From: Streptomyces vilmorinianum
GTDB taxonomy: Bacteria; Actinomycetota; Actinomycetes; Streptomycetales; Streptomycetaceae
Length of the DNA stretch: 64,000 nucleotides
Assembly: GCF_005517195.1 (NCBI RefSeq)
Contig: NZ_CP040244.1
Span: 1,258,001 to 1,322,000 of the forward strand
Reading direction: 5' to 3'
In this document: positions 23,067 to 33,541 of the stretch, in pieces
How positions within the stretch are numbered: the first letter of the stretch is position 1
Layout of the letters: each line of letters begins with the position of its first letter
Made by a program: the position numbers and the translations under genes
Notes under the pieces: model-generated
Database searches by the model: none
What the model saw: only the letters and a program-made list of their open reading frames with translations
Told to the model about the DNA's origin: nothing

Positions 23067-24919
23067 CGCGGCTGACCGTGGCCCAGGCGCTGGTGCGCTT
23101 CCTCGCCGCCCAGTACACCGAACGCGACGGCGAGCGCCGACGGCTCATCGCCGCCACCTGGGGCATCTTCGGGCACGGCAACGTCGCCGGGATCGGCCAG
23201 GCCCTCGTCGAGTACGCCAAGGAGATGCCGTACCACCAGGGGCGCAACGAACAGGCCATGGTGCACGCGGCCGTCGGCTACGCCCGTCAGTCGAACCGGC
23301 TCTCCGCCCACGCCGTCACCACCTCCATCGGCCCCGGCGCCACCAACCTCGTCACCGGTGCGGCGCTCGCGACCATCAACCACCTCCCCGTCCTCCTCCT
23401 GCCCGGCGACACCTTCGCGACCCGCCCCGCCGACCCCGTCCTCCAGCAGCTCGAAGTGCCGTACGCGGGCGATGTGTCGGTCAACGACTGCCTGCGGCCG
23501 GTTTCGAAGTACTTCGACCGGATCACCCGCCCCGAGGCGCTGATCCCGGCCGCCCTCGCCGCCGCGCGGGTCCTCACCGACCCCGTCGACACCGGGGCGG
23601 TCACGCTCGCGCTGCCGCAGGACGTGCAGGCGGAGGCGTACGACTGGCCGGAGGAGTTCTTCGCCGAGCGGGTCTGGCGGGTCCGCCGGCCGCGGCCCGA
23701 CGAGGCGGAACTCGACGCGGCGGTAGGGGCGATCCGGGCCTCCGCACGGCCGCTGATCATCGCGGGCGGCGGGGTGAAGTACAGCGGCGCCGAGGACGCG
23801 CTGCGCACCCTCGCCGAGCGGACCCGCATCCCGGTCGCCTCCACCCAGGCCGGCAAGGGAGTCCTGCCGTACGACCACAGCCACGACGTCGGGGGCGTCG
23901 GCCACACGGGCACCTCCACCGCGGACGCCCTCGCGGGGAGCACCGATCTCGTGATCGGCATCGGTACCCGCTACACCGACTTCACCACCGCCTCGCAGAC
24001 CCTGTTCGCCTGCCCCGAGGTCCGGTTCGTCAACCTCAACATCGCCGGCTTCGACGCCCACAAGCAGGGCGCGCTGCCGCTCGTCGCCGACGCCCGCGAG
24101 GGCGTCACGGCCCTGACCGAGGCCCTCGACGGCTACCGGTCGCAGGCGACCTGGGCCATCTCCAAGGGCCTGTGGCAGGAGGAGGTCGACGCCGCCTACG
24201 CCGTACCGGACGAGGACGCCCGGCCCACCCAGCCGCAGGTCCTCGGTGTGCTCGACACCCTGGTCGACGCCAGCGACATCCTGATCAACGCGGCCGGCTC
24301 GCTCCCAGGTGATCTGCACAAGCTCTGGCGGGCCCGGTCCTCGGACCAGTACCACGTCGAATACGGGTACTCCTGCATGGGCTACGAGATCCCGGCATCG
24401 ATCGGCGTCGCGCTCGCCGCGCCCGGGCGGCCGGTCTGGGCGCTCGTCGGCGACGGTACGTATCTGATGAATCCCACCGAGATCGTCACCGCCGTGCAGG
24501 AGGGGCTGCCCATCAAGGTGGTCATCCTGCAGAACCACGGGTACGCCTCCATCGGAGGGCTCTCCGAGTCCGTCGGCGCCGAGCGGTACGGGACCGCGTA
24601 CCGCTTCCGGGCGCCGGACGGGGGGTTCACCGGCGCGCCGCTCCCCGTGGACCTGGCCGCCAACGCCGCCTCCCTCGGGATGCGGGTGCTGACCGCCCGC
24701 ACCGTACGTGACCTGCGAGAAGCCCTCGCCGAGGCGCGGACGTCGACCGTCCCCACATGTGTCTATGCCGAGACCGAAACGGCAGACACAGTGTCGGGCG
24801 CGCCCCCTGCCCAGGCATGGTGGGATGTGCCCGTGGCCGAGACCTCGACCCGTTCGTCGGCGGTCGAGGCCCGGGAGGAGTACGACCGGCACGTCACCGC
24901 CCGACGCCGCCATCTCTGA
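23063..24919 (+). CDS. iolD: 3D-(3,5/4)-trihydroxycyclohexane-1,2-dione hydrolase
   Basis: This 618-residue thiamine-diphosphate enzyme opens the ring of the inositol-derived trione. The catalytic Glu63 in GRNEQAMVH, the central domain, and the ThDP/Mg site GDGTYLMNPTEIV with QNHGYASIGG in the C-terminal domain are all present. Start GTG 23063 overlaps the iolB stop. Length is normal for IolD. It lies 14 bases before mmsA. Confidence 0.95.
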   Translation: MTRLTVAQALVRFLAAQYTERDGERRRLIAATWGIFGHGNVAGIGQALVEYAKEMPYHQGRNEQAMVHAAVGYARQSNRLSAHAVTTSIGPGATNLVTGAALATINHLPVLLLPGDTFATRPADPVLQQLEVPYAGDVSVNDCLRPVSKYFDRITRPEALIPAALAAARVLTDPVDTGAVTLALPQDVQAEAYDWPEEFFAERVWRVRRPRPDEAELDAAVGAIRASARPLIIAGGGVKYSGAEDALRTLAERTRIPVASTQAGKGVLPYDHSHDVGGVGHTGTSTADALAGSTDLVIGIGTRYTDFTTASQTLFACPEVRFVNLNIAGFDAHKQGALPLVADAREGVTALTEALDGYRSQATWAISKGLWQEEVDAAYAVPDEDARPTQPQVLGVLDTLVDASDILINAAGSLPGDLHKLWRARSSDQYHVEYGYSCMGYEIPASIGVALAAPGRPVWALVGDGTYLMNPTEIVTAVQEGLPIKVVILQNHGYASIGGLSESVGAERYGTAYRFRAPDGGFTGAPLPVDLAANAASLGMRVLTARTVRDLREALAEARTSTVPTCVYAETETADTVSGAPPAQAWWDVPVAETSTRSSAVEAREEYDRHVTARRRHL

Positions 24920-24933
24920 AGGAGTAGTTCGTC

Positions 24934-26454
<1,521 letters not shown>

Positions 26455-26485
26455 CGCCGGCCCGGCGCCGGAGCGCTCCTGCTGT

Positions 26486-26519
26486 CTCAGGCCCGTACGG
26501 CAATCCGTACGGGCCTGAG
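26486..26519 (+). terminator. Terminator of the inositol operon
   Basis: CTCAGGCCCGTACGG and CCGTACGGGCCTGAG form a perfect 15-bp stem with a CAAT tetraloop, 31 bases after the mmsA stop. Confidence 0.9.
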
Positions 26520-26623
26520 TAGTGCTGTGACGTGTGGCTGAGGAGCGTGGCGCGTAGGGCGACCGCTGATCCGCCCCGCAAAACGAGTGGCCCCCGGGGT
26601 GCGCGACGGCGCACCCTGGGGCC

Positions 26624-27223
26624 ATGTCCGTTGTTCCACCGAAGTACCAGATCCGCGCCCTGCACACCGAGTCGACGGTGACCGTCTACCAGGCGTACGA
26701 CCCGTCCATCGGCCTCCCGGCGGCCCGCGAGGGCCGGTTTCCGCCCGCGTGGAAGCGGGACCGGATGACGTGGATCAAGCCCTCGTTCCTGTGGATGATG
26801 TACCGCTGCGGCTGGGGTCTGAAGGAGGGCCAGCAGACCGTCCTCGCCGTCGAGATCACCCGCGAGGGCTTCGAGTGGGCGCTGCGGAACGCCTGCCTCT
26901 CGCACTACGTGCGGGGCTTTCATGACGATCAGGCCGCCTGGAAGCGGGAGTTGAGGCAGTCCCCGGCTCGCGTGCAGTGGGACCCCGAGCGGGATCCGCG
27001 GCTGAACGCGCTTCCGTACCGCTCGCTCCAGCTGGGCCTCGCGGGGGAGGCGTCACGGCTCTACGCGGACGAGTGGACCGTGTCCGTACGGGACGTCACG
27101 CCGCTCGCCCACGAGATCCACGCCCTCGTGCGTGAGGGACGGCTGGACGAGGCGCGCACGCGGATGCCCGAAGAGCGCCCGTACCCGGCGGGGCCGGAGC
27201 TCCTCGGGCATCTCGTGGCTTAG
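26624..27223 (+). CDS. DUF4291 domain protein
   Basis: This 199-residue protein is a full-length DUF4291 member. The diagnostic stretch RMTWIKPSFLWMMYRCGW is at about residues 47-64, preceded by VYQAYDPSIGLPAAREG and followed by VQWDPERDP and LPYRSLQLGL. The family is soluble and widespread in actinobacteria and fungi with no known activity. It is convergent with the subtilase gene, their ends overlapping by 4 bases. Confidence 0.88.
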   Translation: MSVVPPKYQIRALHTESTVTVYQAYDPSIGLPAAREGRFPPAWKRDRMTWIKPSFLWMMYRCGWGLKEGQQTVLAVEITREGFEWALRNACLSHYVRGFHDDQAAWKRELRQSPARVQWDPERDPRLNALPYRSLQLGLAGEASRLYADEWTVSVRDVTPLAHEIHALVREGRLDEARTRMPEERPYPAGPELLGHLVA

Positions 27224-28416
27224 AAGATCGAGTACAGCAGCTTGTTCGGGGAGCCCGTCCGCGGGTCCTGGACCTTGCCGGTCGTGGCGTTGTTCGTCAG
27301 GGCGGTGCTCACCTGGGACGGGGTCGCCGTCGGGTGGCCGGCCAGGTAGAGGGCCGCCACGCCCGCCGTGTGCGGGGTCGCCATCGACGTGCCCGAGATG
27401 GTGTTCGTCGCCGTGTCGTTGTCCTTCCACGCCGAGGCGATGGAGACGCCGGGGGCGAACAGGTCCACGCACGTACCGTAGTTGGCGAAGGACGCGCGCT
27501 TGTCGGCGGAGTCCGTGGCGCTGACCGTGATCGCCTCGGGGACGCGCGCCGGGGAGTAGTTGCACGCGTTCGCCGGCAGGAGTCCCCCGAGGATGCCGTT
27601 GCCCGCGGCGACCGCGTAGCTGACACCGGAGGCGATGGACCGCTTCACCGCGGCGTCCAGCGAGGTGTTCGCCCCGCCGCCCAGGCTCATGTTGGCGACC
27701 GCCGGCTTGACCGCGTTCGCGGTCACCCAGTCCACGCCCGCGATGACCCCGGCCGTCGTACCGGACCCGGTGCAGTTCAGGACCCGTACCGCCACCAGCT
27801 TCGCGCCCTTGGCCACGCCGTACTTCGCGCCGCCGACCGTGCCCGCCACATGCGTGCCGTGGCCCTGGCAGTCCTGGCCGTTCTGGCCGTCGCCGACCGT
27901 GTCCGTGCCGACCCGCGCCCGGCCGCCGAACTCGCTGTGCGAGGTGCGGATCCCGGTGTCGATGATGTACGCGGTGACGTTCGACGCGGTCGTGTTGTAC
28001 GTGTACGTCGTCGACAGCGGCAGGTTCCGCTGGTCGACCCGGTCCAGGCCCCAGGTCGCGCCCGTCTGCGTGTCGGCCATCGTGACGGTCGCGTTCTGCT
28101 CGACGTACGCCACCCGCGGGTCGGCGGCGAGCGACGCCGCCCTGGCCTGGGACATCGTCGTCGAGAAGCCCTTGAGGGCGGAGCGGTAGACATGCGTCGG
28201 GGTGACGCCCAGATCGGCGGCGCGCGTCGAACCGTCCTTGAGGACGACGATCCAGCTGTTCTCGACGGCGAGCGAGGCCGGGGCGAGCCGCAGGTCTCCG
28301 AGGGGGGAGGAGCCCTGCGCGGTGGGGGAGACGGCGAACTGGAGGCCTGCCGCGAGCGCGAGGACGGGGACGAGCGCCGCGGCGCGGCGGGATATTCGGG
28401 TCATGTGGTGGGGCAC
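27220..28416 (-). CDS. Secreted subtilisin-like serine protease (S8)
   Basis: This 398-residue protease has a Sec-type signal with a basic start and hydrophobic core (about residues 5-35), an I9 inhibitor propeptide (about 53-112, NSWIVVLKDGS to AYVEQNATV) and a subtilase domain with the triad Asp153 (IIDTG), His186 (GHGTHVAG) and Ser344 (SGTSMATPH). It resembles extracellular proteinase K-type enzymes of streptomycetes. GTG 28416 is chosen because GAAAGG lies five bases upstream; an ATG at 28404 has no such site. A role in extracellular protein degradation is expected. Confidence 0.93.
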   Translation of the reverse strand: MPHHMTRISRRAAALVPVLALAAGLQFAVSPTAQGSSPLGDLRLAPASLAVENSWIVVLKDGSTRAADLGVTPTHVYRSALKGFSTTMSQARAASLAADPRVAYVEQNATVTMADTQTGATWGLDRVDQRNLPLSTTYTYNTTASNVTAYIIDTGIRTSHSEFGGRARVGTDTVGDGQNGQDCQGHGTHVAGTVGGAKYGVAKGAKLVAVRVLNCTGSGTTAGVIAGVDWVTANAVKPAVANMSLGGGANTSLDAAVKRSIASGVSYAVAAGNGILGGLLPANACNYSPARVPEAITVSATDSADKRASFANYGTCVDLFAPGVSIASAWKDNDTATNTISGTSMATPHTAGVAALYLAGHPTATPSQVSTALTNNATTGKVQDPRTGSPNKLLYSIF

Positions 28417-28519
28417 CTGAACCTTTCGTTGTCCGGGGAGTTACCGGCAAGTAGGGCTTGTGTGGTGCGCCACAGGGTCTCGTGCCGGCATGTGTCGTAC
28501 AAGAGCGCGTCGGGTCCCC

Positions 28520-28945
28520 TCACCGGTCCTTCACGTCGAACTCCCACGTCAGCATGGCGAATGCACTTTCGTCCCGCGCCCCCGCCGACCGGTACGTCCG
28601 CAACGCGGCCTCGTTGTCCGTGTCCACCCCGACCCACAGGTCGTAACAGCCCCGCGCCCGCGCTTCGGCCGCCAGCGCCTCCGTCAGCGCCCGCCCGATC
28701 CCCCGCCGCCGGTACCCCTCGTCCACCGACAGCTCGTACAGGCACATCTCCACCCCCTTGTCCGGGTGGAGCATCTCGATCCCGGACACCATGCCCGCCG
28801 GGAAACCGTCCTCCGCGTACGCGATCAGCATCAGATGCCCCGGGGCGGCCAGGAACCGCGCCGCCCACTCCTCCCGCGCCGGACCGTCGTAGAGGTGCTC
28901 CGCGGCCAGCAGTTCGGCCGGCGTCGTCGCCCGCCTGATCTCCAT
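28520..28945 (-). CDS. GNAT acetyltransferase of the AAC(3)-I type
   Basis: This 141-residue GNAT-fold protein has the acetyl-CoA loop RRRGIGRAL at about residues 75-83 and the segments EMCLYELSVDEGYR and GCYDLWVGVDTDNEAAL that are shared with aminoglycoside 3-N-acetyltransferase I relatives. Many chromosomal members of this group do not confer resistance, so the substrate remains open. ATG 28945 starts the domain. It is transcribed alone, head to head with the hydrolase-ABC gene. Confidence 0.82.
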   Translation of the reverse strand: MEIRRATTPAELLAAEHLYDGPAREEWAARFLAAPGHLMLIAYAEDGFPAGMVSGIEMLHPDKGVEMCLYELSVDEGYRRRGIGRALTEALAAEARARGCYDLWVGVDTDNEAALRTYRSAGARDESAFAMLTWEFDVKDR

Positions 28946-29078
28946 GCCGGTCCTTCCGCTCGGTGTCGCGCATACCGCGCCTGGTGTACGGGACGGTACG
29001 GCGTACGCCTCGGGGAGGCCGCCGATTTCCACCCGGGGGCAGCCGCGCCTCACAGGCGGCCCGCCTACGCTCGACACC

Positions 29079-31745
29079 ATGCAGCTCCGACTCCCCCGGT
29101 GGGCCGCGGTCACCGCCGCCCTCGCCGTCCTCGCGGGCGCCGGCACCTGGACCGCCGTCGCCTCGGACGAACCACCACCCGTGGACCGCGCGGACCAGAT
29201 GCTCGACGTGCCCGGGGCACGGCTCGACACCTCCTGGTTCACCGCCCCCGGCTCCACCGGCCGCAGGCCGGCGGTCCTCCTCGGGCACGGCTTCGGCGGC
29301 TCCAAGGACGACGTCCGCGCCCAGGCCGAGAAGCTCGCCCGCGACGGATACGCCGTCCTGACCTGGTCGGCGCGCGGATTCGGCGCCTCCACCGGCCAGA
29401 TCGGCCTCAACGATCCCGACCACGAGGTCAAGGACGTCCAGCGGCTCGTCGACTGGCTCGCCACGCGCCCCGAGGTCGAGCTCGACAAGGCCGGCGACCC
29501 GCGGGTCGGCGTCACCGGCGCCTCCTACGGCGGCGCGGTCTCCCTGCTCGCCGCCGGGTACGACCCCCGGGTCGACGCCATCGCGCCCCAGATCACCTAC
29601 TGGAACCTCGCCGACGCACTCTTCCCCGACGGCGTCTTCAAGAAGCTCTGGGCCGGCATCTTCTTCTCCACCGGAACGGGCCCGGCACCCGGGCGGACAA
29701 CGGGTCCCGGAGCGGCGGACGGCTGCGGCCGCTTCACACCCGAACTCTGTTCCCTCTACCAGCGCGTCGCCGTCTCCGGAAAGCCCGACGCCGCCGCCCG
29801 TACGCTCCTCGAGGCCCGCAGCCCCTCCGCCGTCGGCGACCGCATCAAGGTCCCCGCCCTGATCGTCCAGGGGCAGACCGACTCCCTCTTCCCGCTCGGC
29901 CACGCCGACGCCATGGCGAAGGCGATCGAGGCCAACGGCGCACCCGTCGCCGTCGACTGGATCGCGGGCGGACACGACGGCGGCAACCGCGAGACCGACC
30001 GGGTCGAGGCCCGGATCGGCCGCTGGTTCGACCGCTACCTCAAGCAGGACAAGGGCGCCGACACCGGCCCCGCGTTCCGGGTCAGCCGCGCCGGCGGCGT
30101 CGACTCCACCGACGGGCAGGCGCTGCTGCGCGGCGCGACCTCCGACCGCTACCCCGGGCTCTCGGGCGACCCGCTCTCCCTCGCTCTCGACGGTGGCCGC
30201 CCGCAGTCCTTCGCCAACCCCGCAGGGGCCAACCCGCCCGCCATCTCCGCCGTCCCCGGCATCGGCGGCGGGCTCTCCCAGCTCTCCTCCCTCGGGGTCG
30301 GCCTCTCCCTCGACTTCCCCGGCCAGTACGCCCGGTTCGACGCGAAGCCGCAGGCCCAGCCGGTACGGATCACCGGCTCGCCGACCGTCCGCGTCAAGGT
30401 CGTCTCCGACAGCCCCGACGGCTCCGCCGTGCTCTTCGGCAAGGTCTACGACGTCGGCCCGGACGGCCGCCAACAGGTCCTGCCCGCCCAACTCGTCGCC
30501 CCCGTCCGCGTCGAGGGCGCCAAGGCCGGGACCTCGGTCCAGCTGACGCTGCCCGCGATCGACCACGAGGTCGAGGCCGGCCACCGGCTGCGGCTCGTGG
30601 TCTCCGCCACCGACCTCGGCTACGCCTCCCCGGCCGCACCGGCCACGTACACCGTCGCCGTCGAGAGCCCGCTGACCGTGCCGACGGCGCCCGGCGTCAC
30701 CACCCAGGCGGCCGGAACGCCCTGGTGGGTGTGGGGCCTGCCGCTCGCCGGACTGCTGATCGCCGCCGCGCTGCTGTTCTCCTCGCGGCGCCGGACCGCG
30801 GCGCCCGCCCCGGACCCCGGACTCGCCGCCGTACCCCTGCAGATCACCGGGCTGACGAAGAAGTACGCCAAGTCCTCGGACCGGTATGCCGTACGGGATC
30901 TCTCCTTCCGTGTCGAGCAGGGGCAGGTCCTCGGTCTCCTCGGCCCCAACGGCGCCGGAAAGACCACCACCCTGCGCATGCTCATGGGTCTGATCGCCCC
31001 CGACGACGGCGAGATCCGGGTCTTCGGGCAGGCCATCCGCCCGGGCGCCCCGGTCCTGTCCCGGGTGGGCGCCTTCGTCGAGGGCGCGGGCTTCCTGCCG
31101 CATCTGTCGGGGCGGGACAACCTGGAGCTGTACTGGAAGGCCACCGGCCGCCCCGCCGAGGACGCGCACATCGAGGAGGCCCTGGAGATCGCAGGACTCG
31201 GCGACGCGCTCGCCCGCGCCGTGCGGACGTACTCGCAGGGCATGCGGCAGCGGCTCGCCATCGCCCAGGCCATGCTCGGCCTGCCGGACCTGCTGATCCT
31301 CGACGAGCCGACCAACGGACTCGACCCGCCGCAGATCCGTGAGATGAGGGACGTGATGATCCGGTACGCGGCCGAGGGCAGGACCGTCATCGTCTCCAGC
31401 CACCTCCTCTCGGAGGTCGAGCAGTCCTGCACCCATCTCGTGGTCATGGACCGCGGGCAACTCGTGCAGGCCGGACCGGTCGGCGAGATCACCGGCGCGG
31501 GGGACACCCTGCTCGTGACGCTCGGCGACTCCGTCCCGGACCCGCTCATCGACAAGATCGGCGCACTGCCCGGGATCGGCTCGGCGACCCGAACGGACGG
31601 CGGCCTGCTGATCCGTCTGGACGGCGCCGAGGCGAGCCGGCTGATCGCCGAACTCGTCCGCCTGGACGTGCCCGTGACCGGTGTGGGCCCGCACCGGCGC
31701 CTGGAGGACGCGTTCCTCACCCTGATCGGAGGAGGAGCGGCATGA
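29079..31745 (+). CDS. Exported alpha/beta hydrolase fused through a membrane helix to an ABC ATPase
   Basis: This 888-residue protein combines two systems. Residues 1-29 form a signal or anchor helix; 45-310 form an alpha/beta hydrolase (S15/CocE type) with nucleophile Ser149 in GASYGG, Asp268 and His299; 400-530 form a beta-sandwich like PepX_C; a membrane helix lies at about 548-568 followed by RRR; and 586-888 form a complete ABC ATPase with Walker A GPNGAGKTT (622-630), signature YSQGMRQR (717-724), Walker B LLILDEP and the H-loop SSHLL. The topology predicts the hydrolase outside and the ATPase inside. The ATPase is of the ABC-2 exporter class, and the permease gene follows with an ATGA overlap. 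The reading frame is continuous across the join. Confidence 0.9.
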   Translation: MQLRLPRWAAVTAALAVLAGAGTWTAVASDEPPPVDRADQMLDVPGARLDTSWFTAPGSTGRRPAVLLGHGFGGSKDDVRAQAEKLARDGYAVLTWSARGFGASTGQIGLNDPDHEVKDVQRLVDWLATRPEVELDKAGDPRVGVTGASYGGAVSLLAAGYDPRVDAIAPQITYWNLADALFPDGVFKKLWAGIFFSTGTGPAPGRTTGPGAADGCGRFTPELCSLYQRVAVSGKPDAAARTLLEARSPSAVGDRIKVPALIVQGQTDSLFPLGHADAMAKAIEANGAPVAVDWIAGGHDGGNRETDRVEARIGRWFDRYLKQDKGADTGPAFRVSRAGGVDSTDGQALLRGATSDRYPGLSGDPLSLALDGGRPQSFANPAGANPPAISAVPGIGGGLSQLSSLGVGLSLDFPGQYARFDAKPQAQPVRITGSPTVRVKVVSDSPDGSAVLFGKVYDVGPDGRQQVLPAQLVAPVRVEGAKAGTSVQLTLPAIDHEVEAGHRLRLVVSATDLGYASPAAPATYTVAVESPLTVPTAPGVTTQAAGTPWWVWGLPLAGLLIAAALLFSSRRRTAAPAPDPGLAAVPLQITGLTKKYAKSSDRYAVRDLSFRVEQGQVLGLLGPNGAGKTTTLRMLMGLIAPDDGEIRVFGQAIRPGAPVLSRVGAFVEGAGFLPHLSGRDNLELYWKATGRPAEDAHIEEALEIAGLGDALARAVRTYSQGMRQRLAIAQAMLGLPDLLILDEPTNGLDPPQIREMRDVMIRYAAEGRTVIVSSHLLSEVEQSCTHLVVMDRGQLVQAGPVGEITGAGDTLLVTLGDSVPDPLIDKIGALPGIGSATRTDGGLLIRLDGAEASRLIAELVRLDVPVTGVGPHRRLEDAFLTLIGGGAA

Positions 31746-32608
31746 GCTCGACCGCGACACTGACGGAGACCGCGCCCGGCTACCGGGCCCGGCACACCCT
31801 GCCGCTGCGCGTCGAGGCCGTACGGCAGTTCAAGCGGCGCCGCACCCTGGTCATGGGAGCGGTGCTCGCCGCCCTGCCGTTCGTCCTGATCATCGCCTTC
31901 GCGATCGGTGGGTCCCCGGACGGCAGGGACAACGGCCGGATCACGCTGATGGACACGGCGACGGCGTCGGCGGCGAACTTCGCCGCGACCTGTCTCTTCG
32001 TCTCGGCCGGCTTCCTCCTCGTGGTGCCCGTCGCCCTGTTCTGCGGGGACACCGTGGCCTCCGAGGCGAGCTGGTCCTCCCTGCGCTATCTGCTCGCCGC
32101 ACCCGTCCCCCGGGCCCGGCTGCTCTGGTCCAAGCTGGCCGTGGCGCTCGGCTTCAGCGCGGCCGCGATGGTGCTGCTGCCGCTGGTGGCGCTCGCCGCG
32201 GGCGCGGTCGCCTACGGGTGGGGGCCGCTGAAGCTCCCGACGGGCGGCTCCCTGCCCGCCGCGGACACCCTGCCCCGGCTCGCCCTGGCCGTCGCGTTCA
32301 TCTTCGTCTCCCAACTGGTCACCGCCGGGCTCGCGTTCTGGCTCTCCACCCGGACCGACGCGCCGCTCGGCGCGGTCGGCGGCGCGGTCGGTCTGACGAT
32401 CATCGGCAACGTCCTGGACGCGGTCACGGCGCTCGGCTCCTGGCGCGACTTCCTGCCCGCGCACTGGCAGTTCGCCTGGGCGGACGCGCTCCAGCCGCAG
32501 TTGGAGTGGGGCGGGATGGTGAAGGGGGCGGCGGTCTCGGTGACGTACGCGCTGATCCTCTTCGCTCTCGCCTTCCGGGGCTTCGCCCGCAAGGACATCG
32601 TGTCCTGA
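31742..32608 (+). CDS. ABC-2 type transporter permease
   Basis: This 288-residue integral membrane protein has about six helices (first near residues 38-56, VLAALPFVLIIAFAIGG; others around 82-105, 135-160, 187-205, 215-235, 262-280) typical of ABC-2/NatB-type permeases. It partners the ATPase half of the upstream fusion protein, with translational coupling. Together they would export a substrate, perhaps a peptide or lipid processed by the attached outer hydrolase. The substrate is unknown. Confidence 0.87.
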   Translation: MSSTATLTETAPGYRARHTLPLRVEAVRQFKRRRTLVMGAVLAALPFVLIIAFAIGGSPDGRDNGRITLMDTATASAANFAATCLFVSAGFLLVVPVALFCGDTVASEASWSSLRYLLAAPVPRARLLWSKLAVALGFSAAAMVLLPLVALAAGAVAYGWGPLKLPTGGSLPAADTLPRLALAVAFIFVSQLVTAGLAFWLSTRTDAPLGAVGGAVGLTIIGNVLDAVTALGSWRDFLPAHWQFAWADALQPQLEWGGMVKGAAVSVTYALILFALAFRGFARKDIVS

Positions 32609-32614
32609 GGCCGG

Positions 32615-33370
32615 TCACAGCCACCCCCTTCGAGCCGCTTCCGCGCCCGCGCGGAAGCGGCTCGTCGTGCCCAGGGCGTGCATCAGCTCGCCGACCCGCC
32701 GGCTGTACGTGCGGCCCGACATGCCGAGGCGGGCCGCGGCCGTCTCGTCCGTGAGCCCCGCCAGGAGCGCCTCGAGGACGGGACGGAGCTGTGGGGGGAG
32801 GTCGGACGGCGGTGCGGTGGCGGCGGTCAGCTCCTCGCCCGCGTCCCAACTGGTGTGATGGGCGCGGACCAGGGCCTGCACGACGACCGGGTCGCGGATC
32901 AGCAGCAGCCCGTTGTAGAGCAGCTCCAGATCGAGCGGGACCGCCGCCACCGTACGGTCGATGACGATCATCTTGAACGGGATGGACTCCGTCAGCCGGG
33001 CCCGCCCCGGGAGCCGGACCGTGCCCGCCAGTCGGGGGAGGGCGTGGCGGGGCACGATCCGTCTGACCTCCAGGGCCCGCTCCGCCGCGGCCCGCATGCA
33101 CGCTCCCGCCAACTCCAGGAACGGCTCGGGGATCGCACGGCCCGCGGAGGCGGCCGGGTCGTCGAAGGTCAGCAACTCGTGCCGGGTCGAGGCGGCGAGC
33201 CCGGCCAGGGCCGCGCTGATCCGCCGCGCGCCACGGACGGGGCGCCCCGGCGGCCGCTGCGCCTCGGGCGCGGCCCGGTTCATCGCCGATCGCGCGAGCA
33301 TCACGGAGCCCGCAGTCTCTGCCACCGCTGACCACCCCCGCCCGATCGGTGTGCCACTCCATGTACGCAT
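32615..33370 (-). CDS. LuxR-type helix-turn-helix regulator
   Basis: The C-terminal 60 residues are a GerE/LuxR helix-turn-helix (LLAGLTDETAAARLGMSGRTYSRRVGEL written as two parts: LLAGLTDETAAARLGM and SGRTYSRRVGEL). The N-terminal part (HELLTFDDP, ESIPFKMIVIDRTVAAVPLD) matches the TrmB/PLD-like sensing domain found in many streptomycete orphan regulators. The start is uncertain: ATG 33370 gives 251 residues; ATG 33301 is also possible. The last codons overlap a large inverted repeat used as terminator by the convergent ABC permease gene. Confidence 0.75.
   Translation of the reverse strand: MRTWSGTPIGRGWSAVAETAGSVMLARSAMNRAAPEAQRPPGRPVRGARRISAALAGLAASTRHELLTFDDPAASAGRAIPEPFLELAGACMRAAAERALEVRRIVPRHALPRLAGTVRLPGRARLTESIPFKMIVIDRTVAAVPLDLELLYNGLLLIRDPVVVQALVRAHHTSWDAGEELTAATAPPSDLPPQLRPVLEALLAGLTDETAAARLGMSGRTYSRRVGELMHALGTTSRFRAGAEAARRGWL
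32631..32664. terminator. Bidirectional hairpin inside the 3' end of the regulator gene
   Basis: CGAGCCGCTTCCGCGC and GCGCGGAAGCGGCTCG are perfect 16-bp arms separated by CC, 22 bases after the permease stop. The element also encodes residues near the C-terminus of the convergent regulator. Confidence 0.75.
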
Positions 33371-33541
33371 GTGACTGCACACGGTGACAACCCCTGTTGA
33401 AAAGGATGGCGAGTCCATGCCACGGCAGGCCGGGCCGGCCGCCGTTGCCGCATTGAGATCCATCCGCAACTCCTTCGTCGGCTCCTTCCGGCCTTCTCGG
33501 GCGTCACATTCACAAGTGCCGAGCAATGAGGGGGAGATGAC

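Noticed and set aside
22982..24913. 643-residue minus-strand frame opposite iolD
   Set aside because: Composition is Gly/Arg/Val/Asp-rich as for shadow frames; iolD on the plus strand is unambiguous.
28401..31760. 1119-residue minus-strand frame opposite the hydrolase-ABC gene
   Set aside because: It contains no recognisable fold and only its last part is shared with the true GNAT region in another frame; the plus-strand gene has all catalytic motifs.
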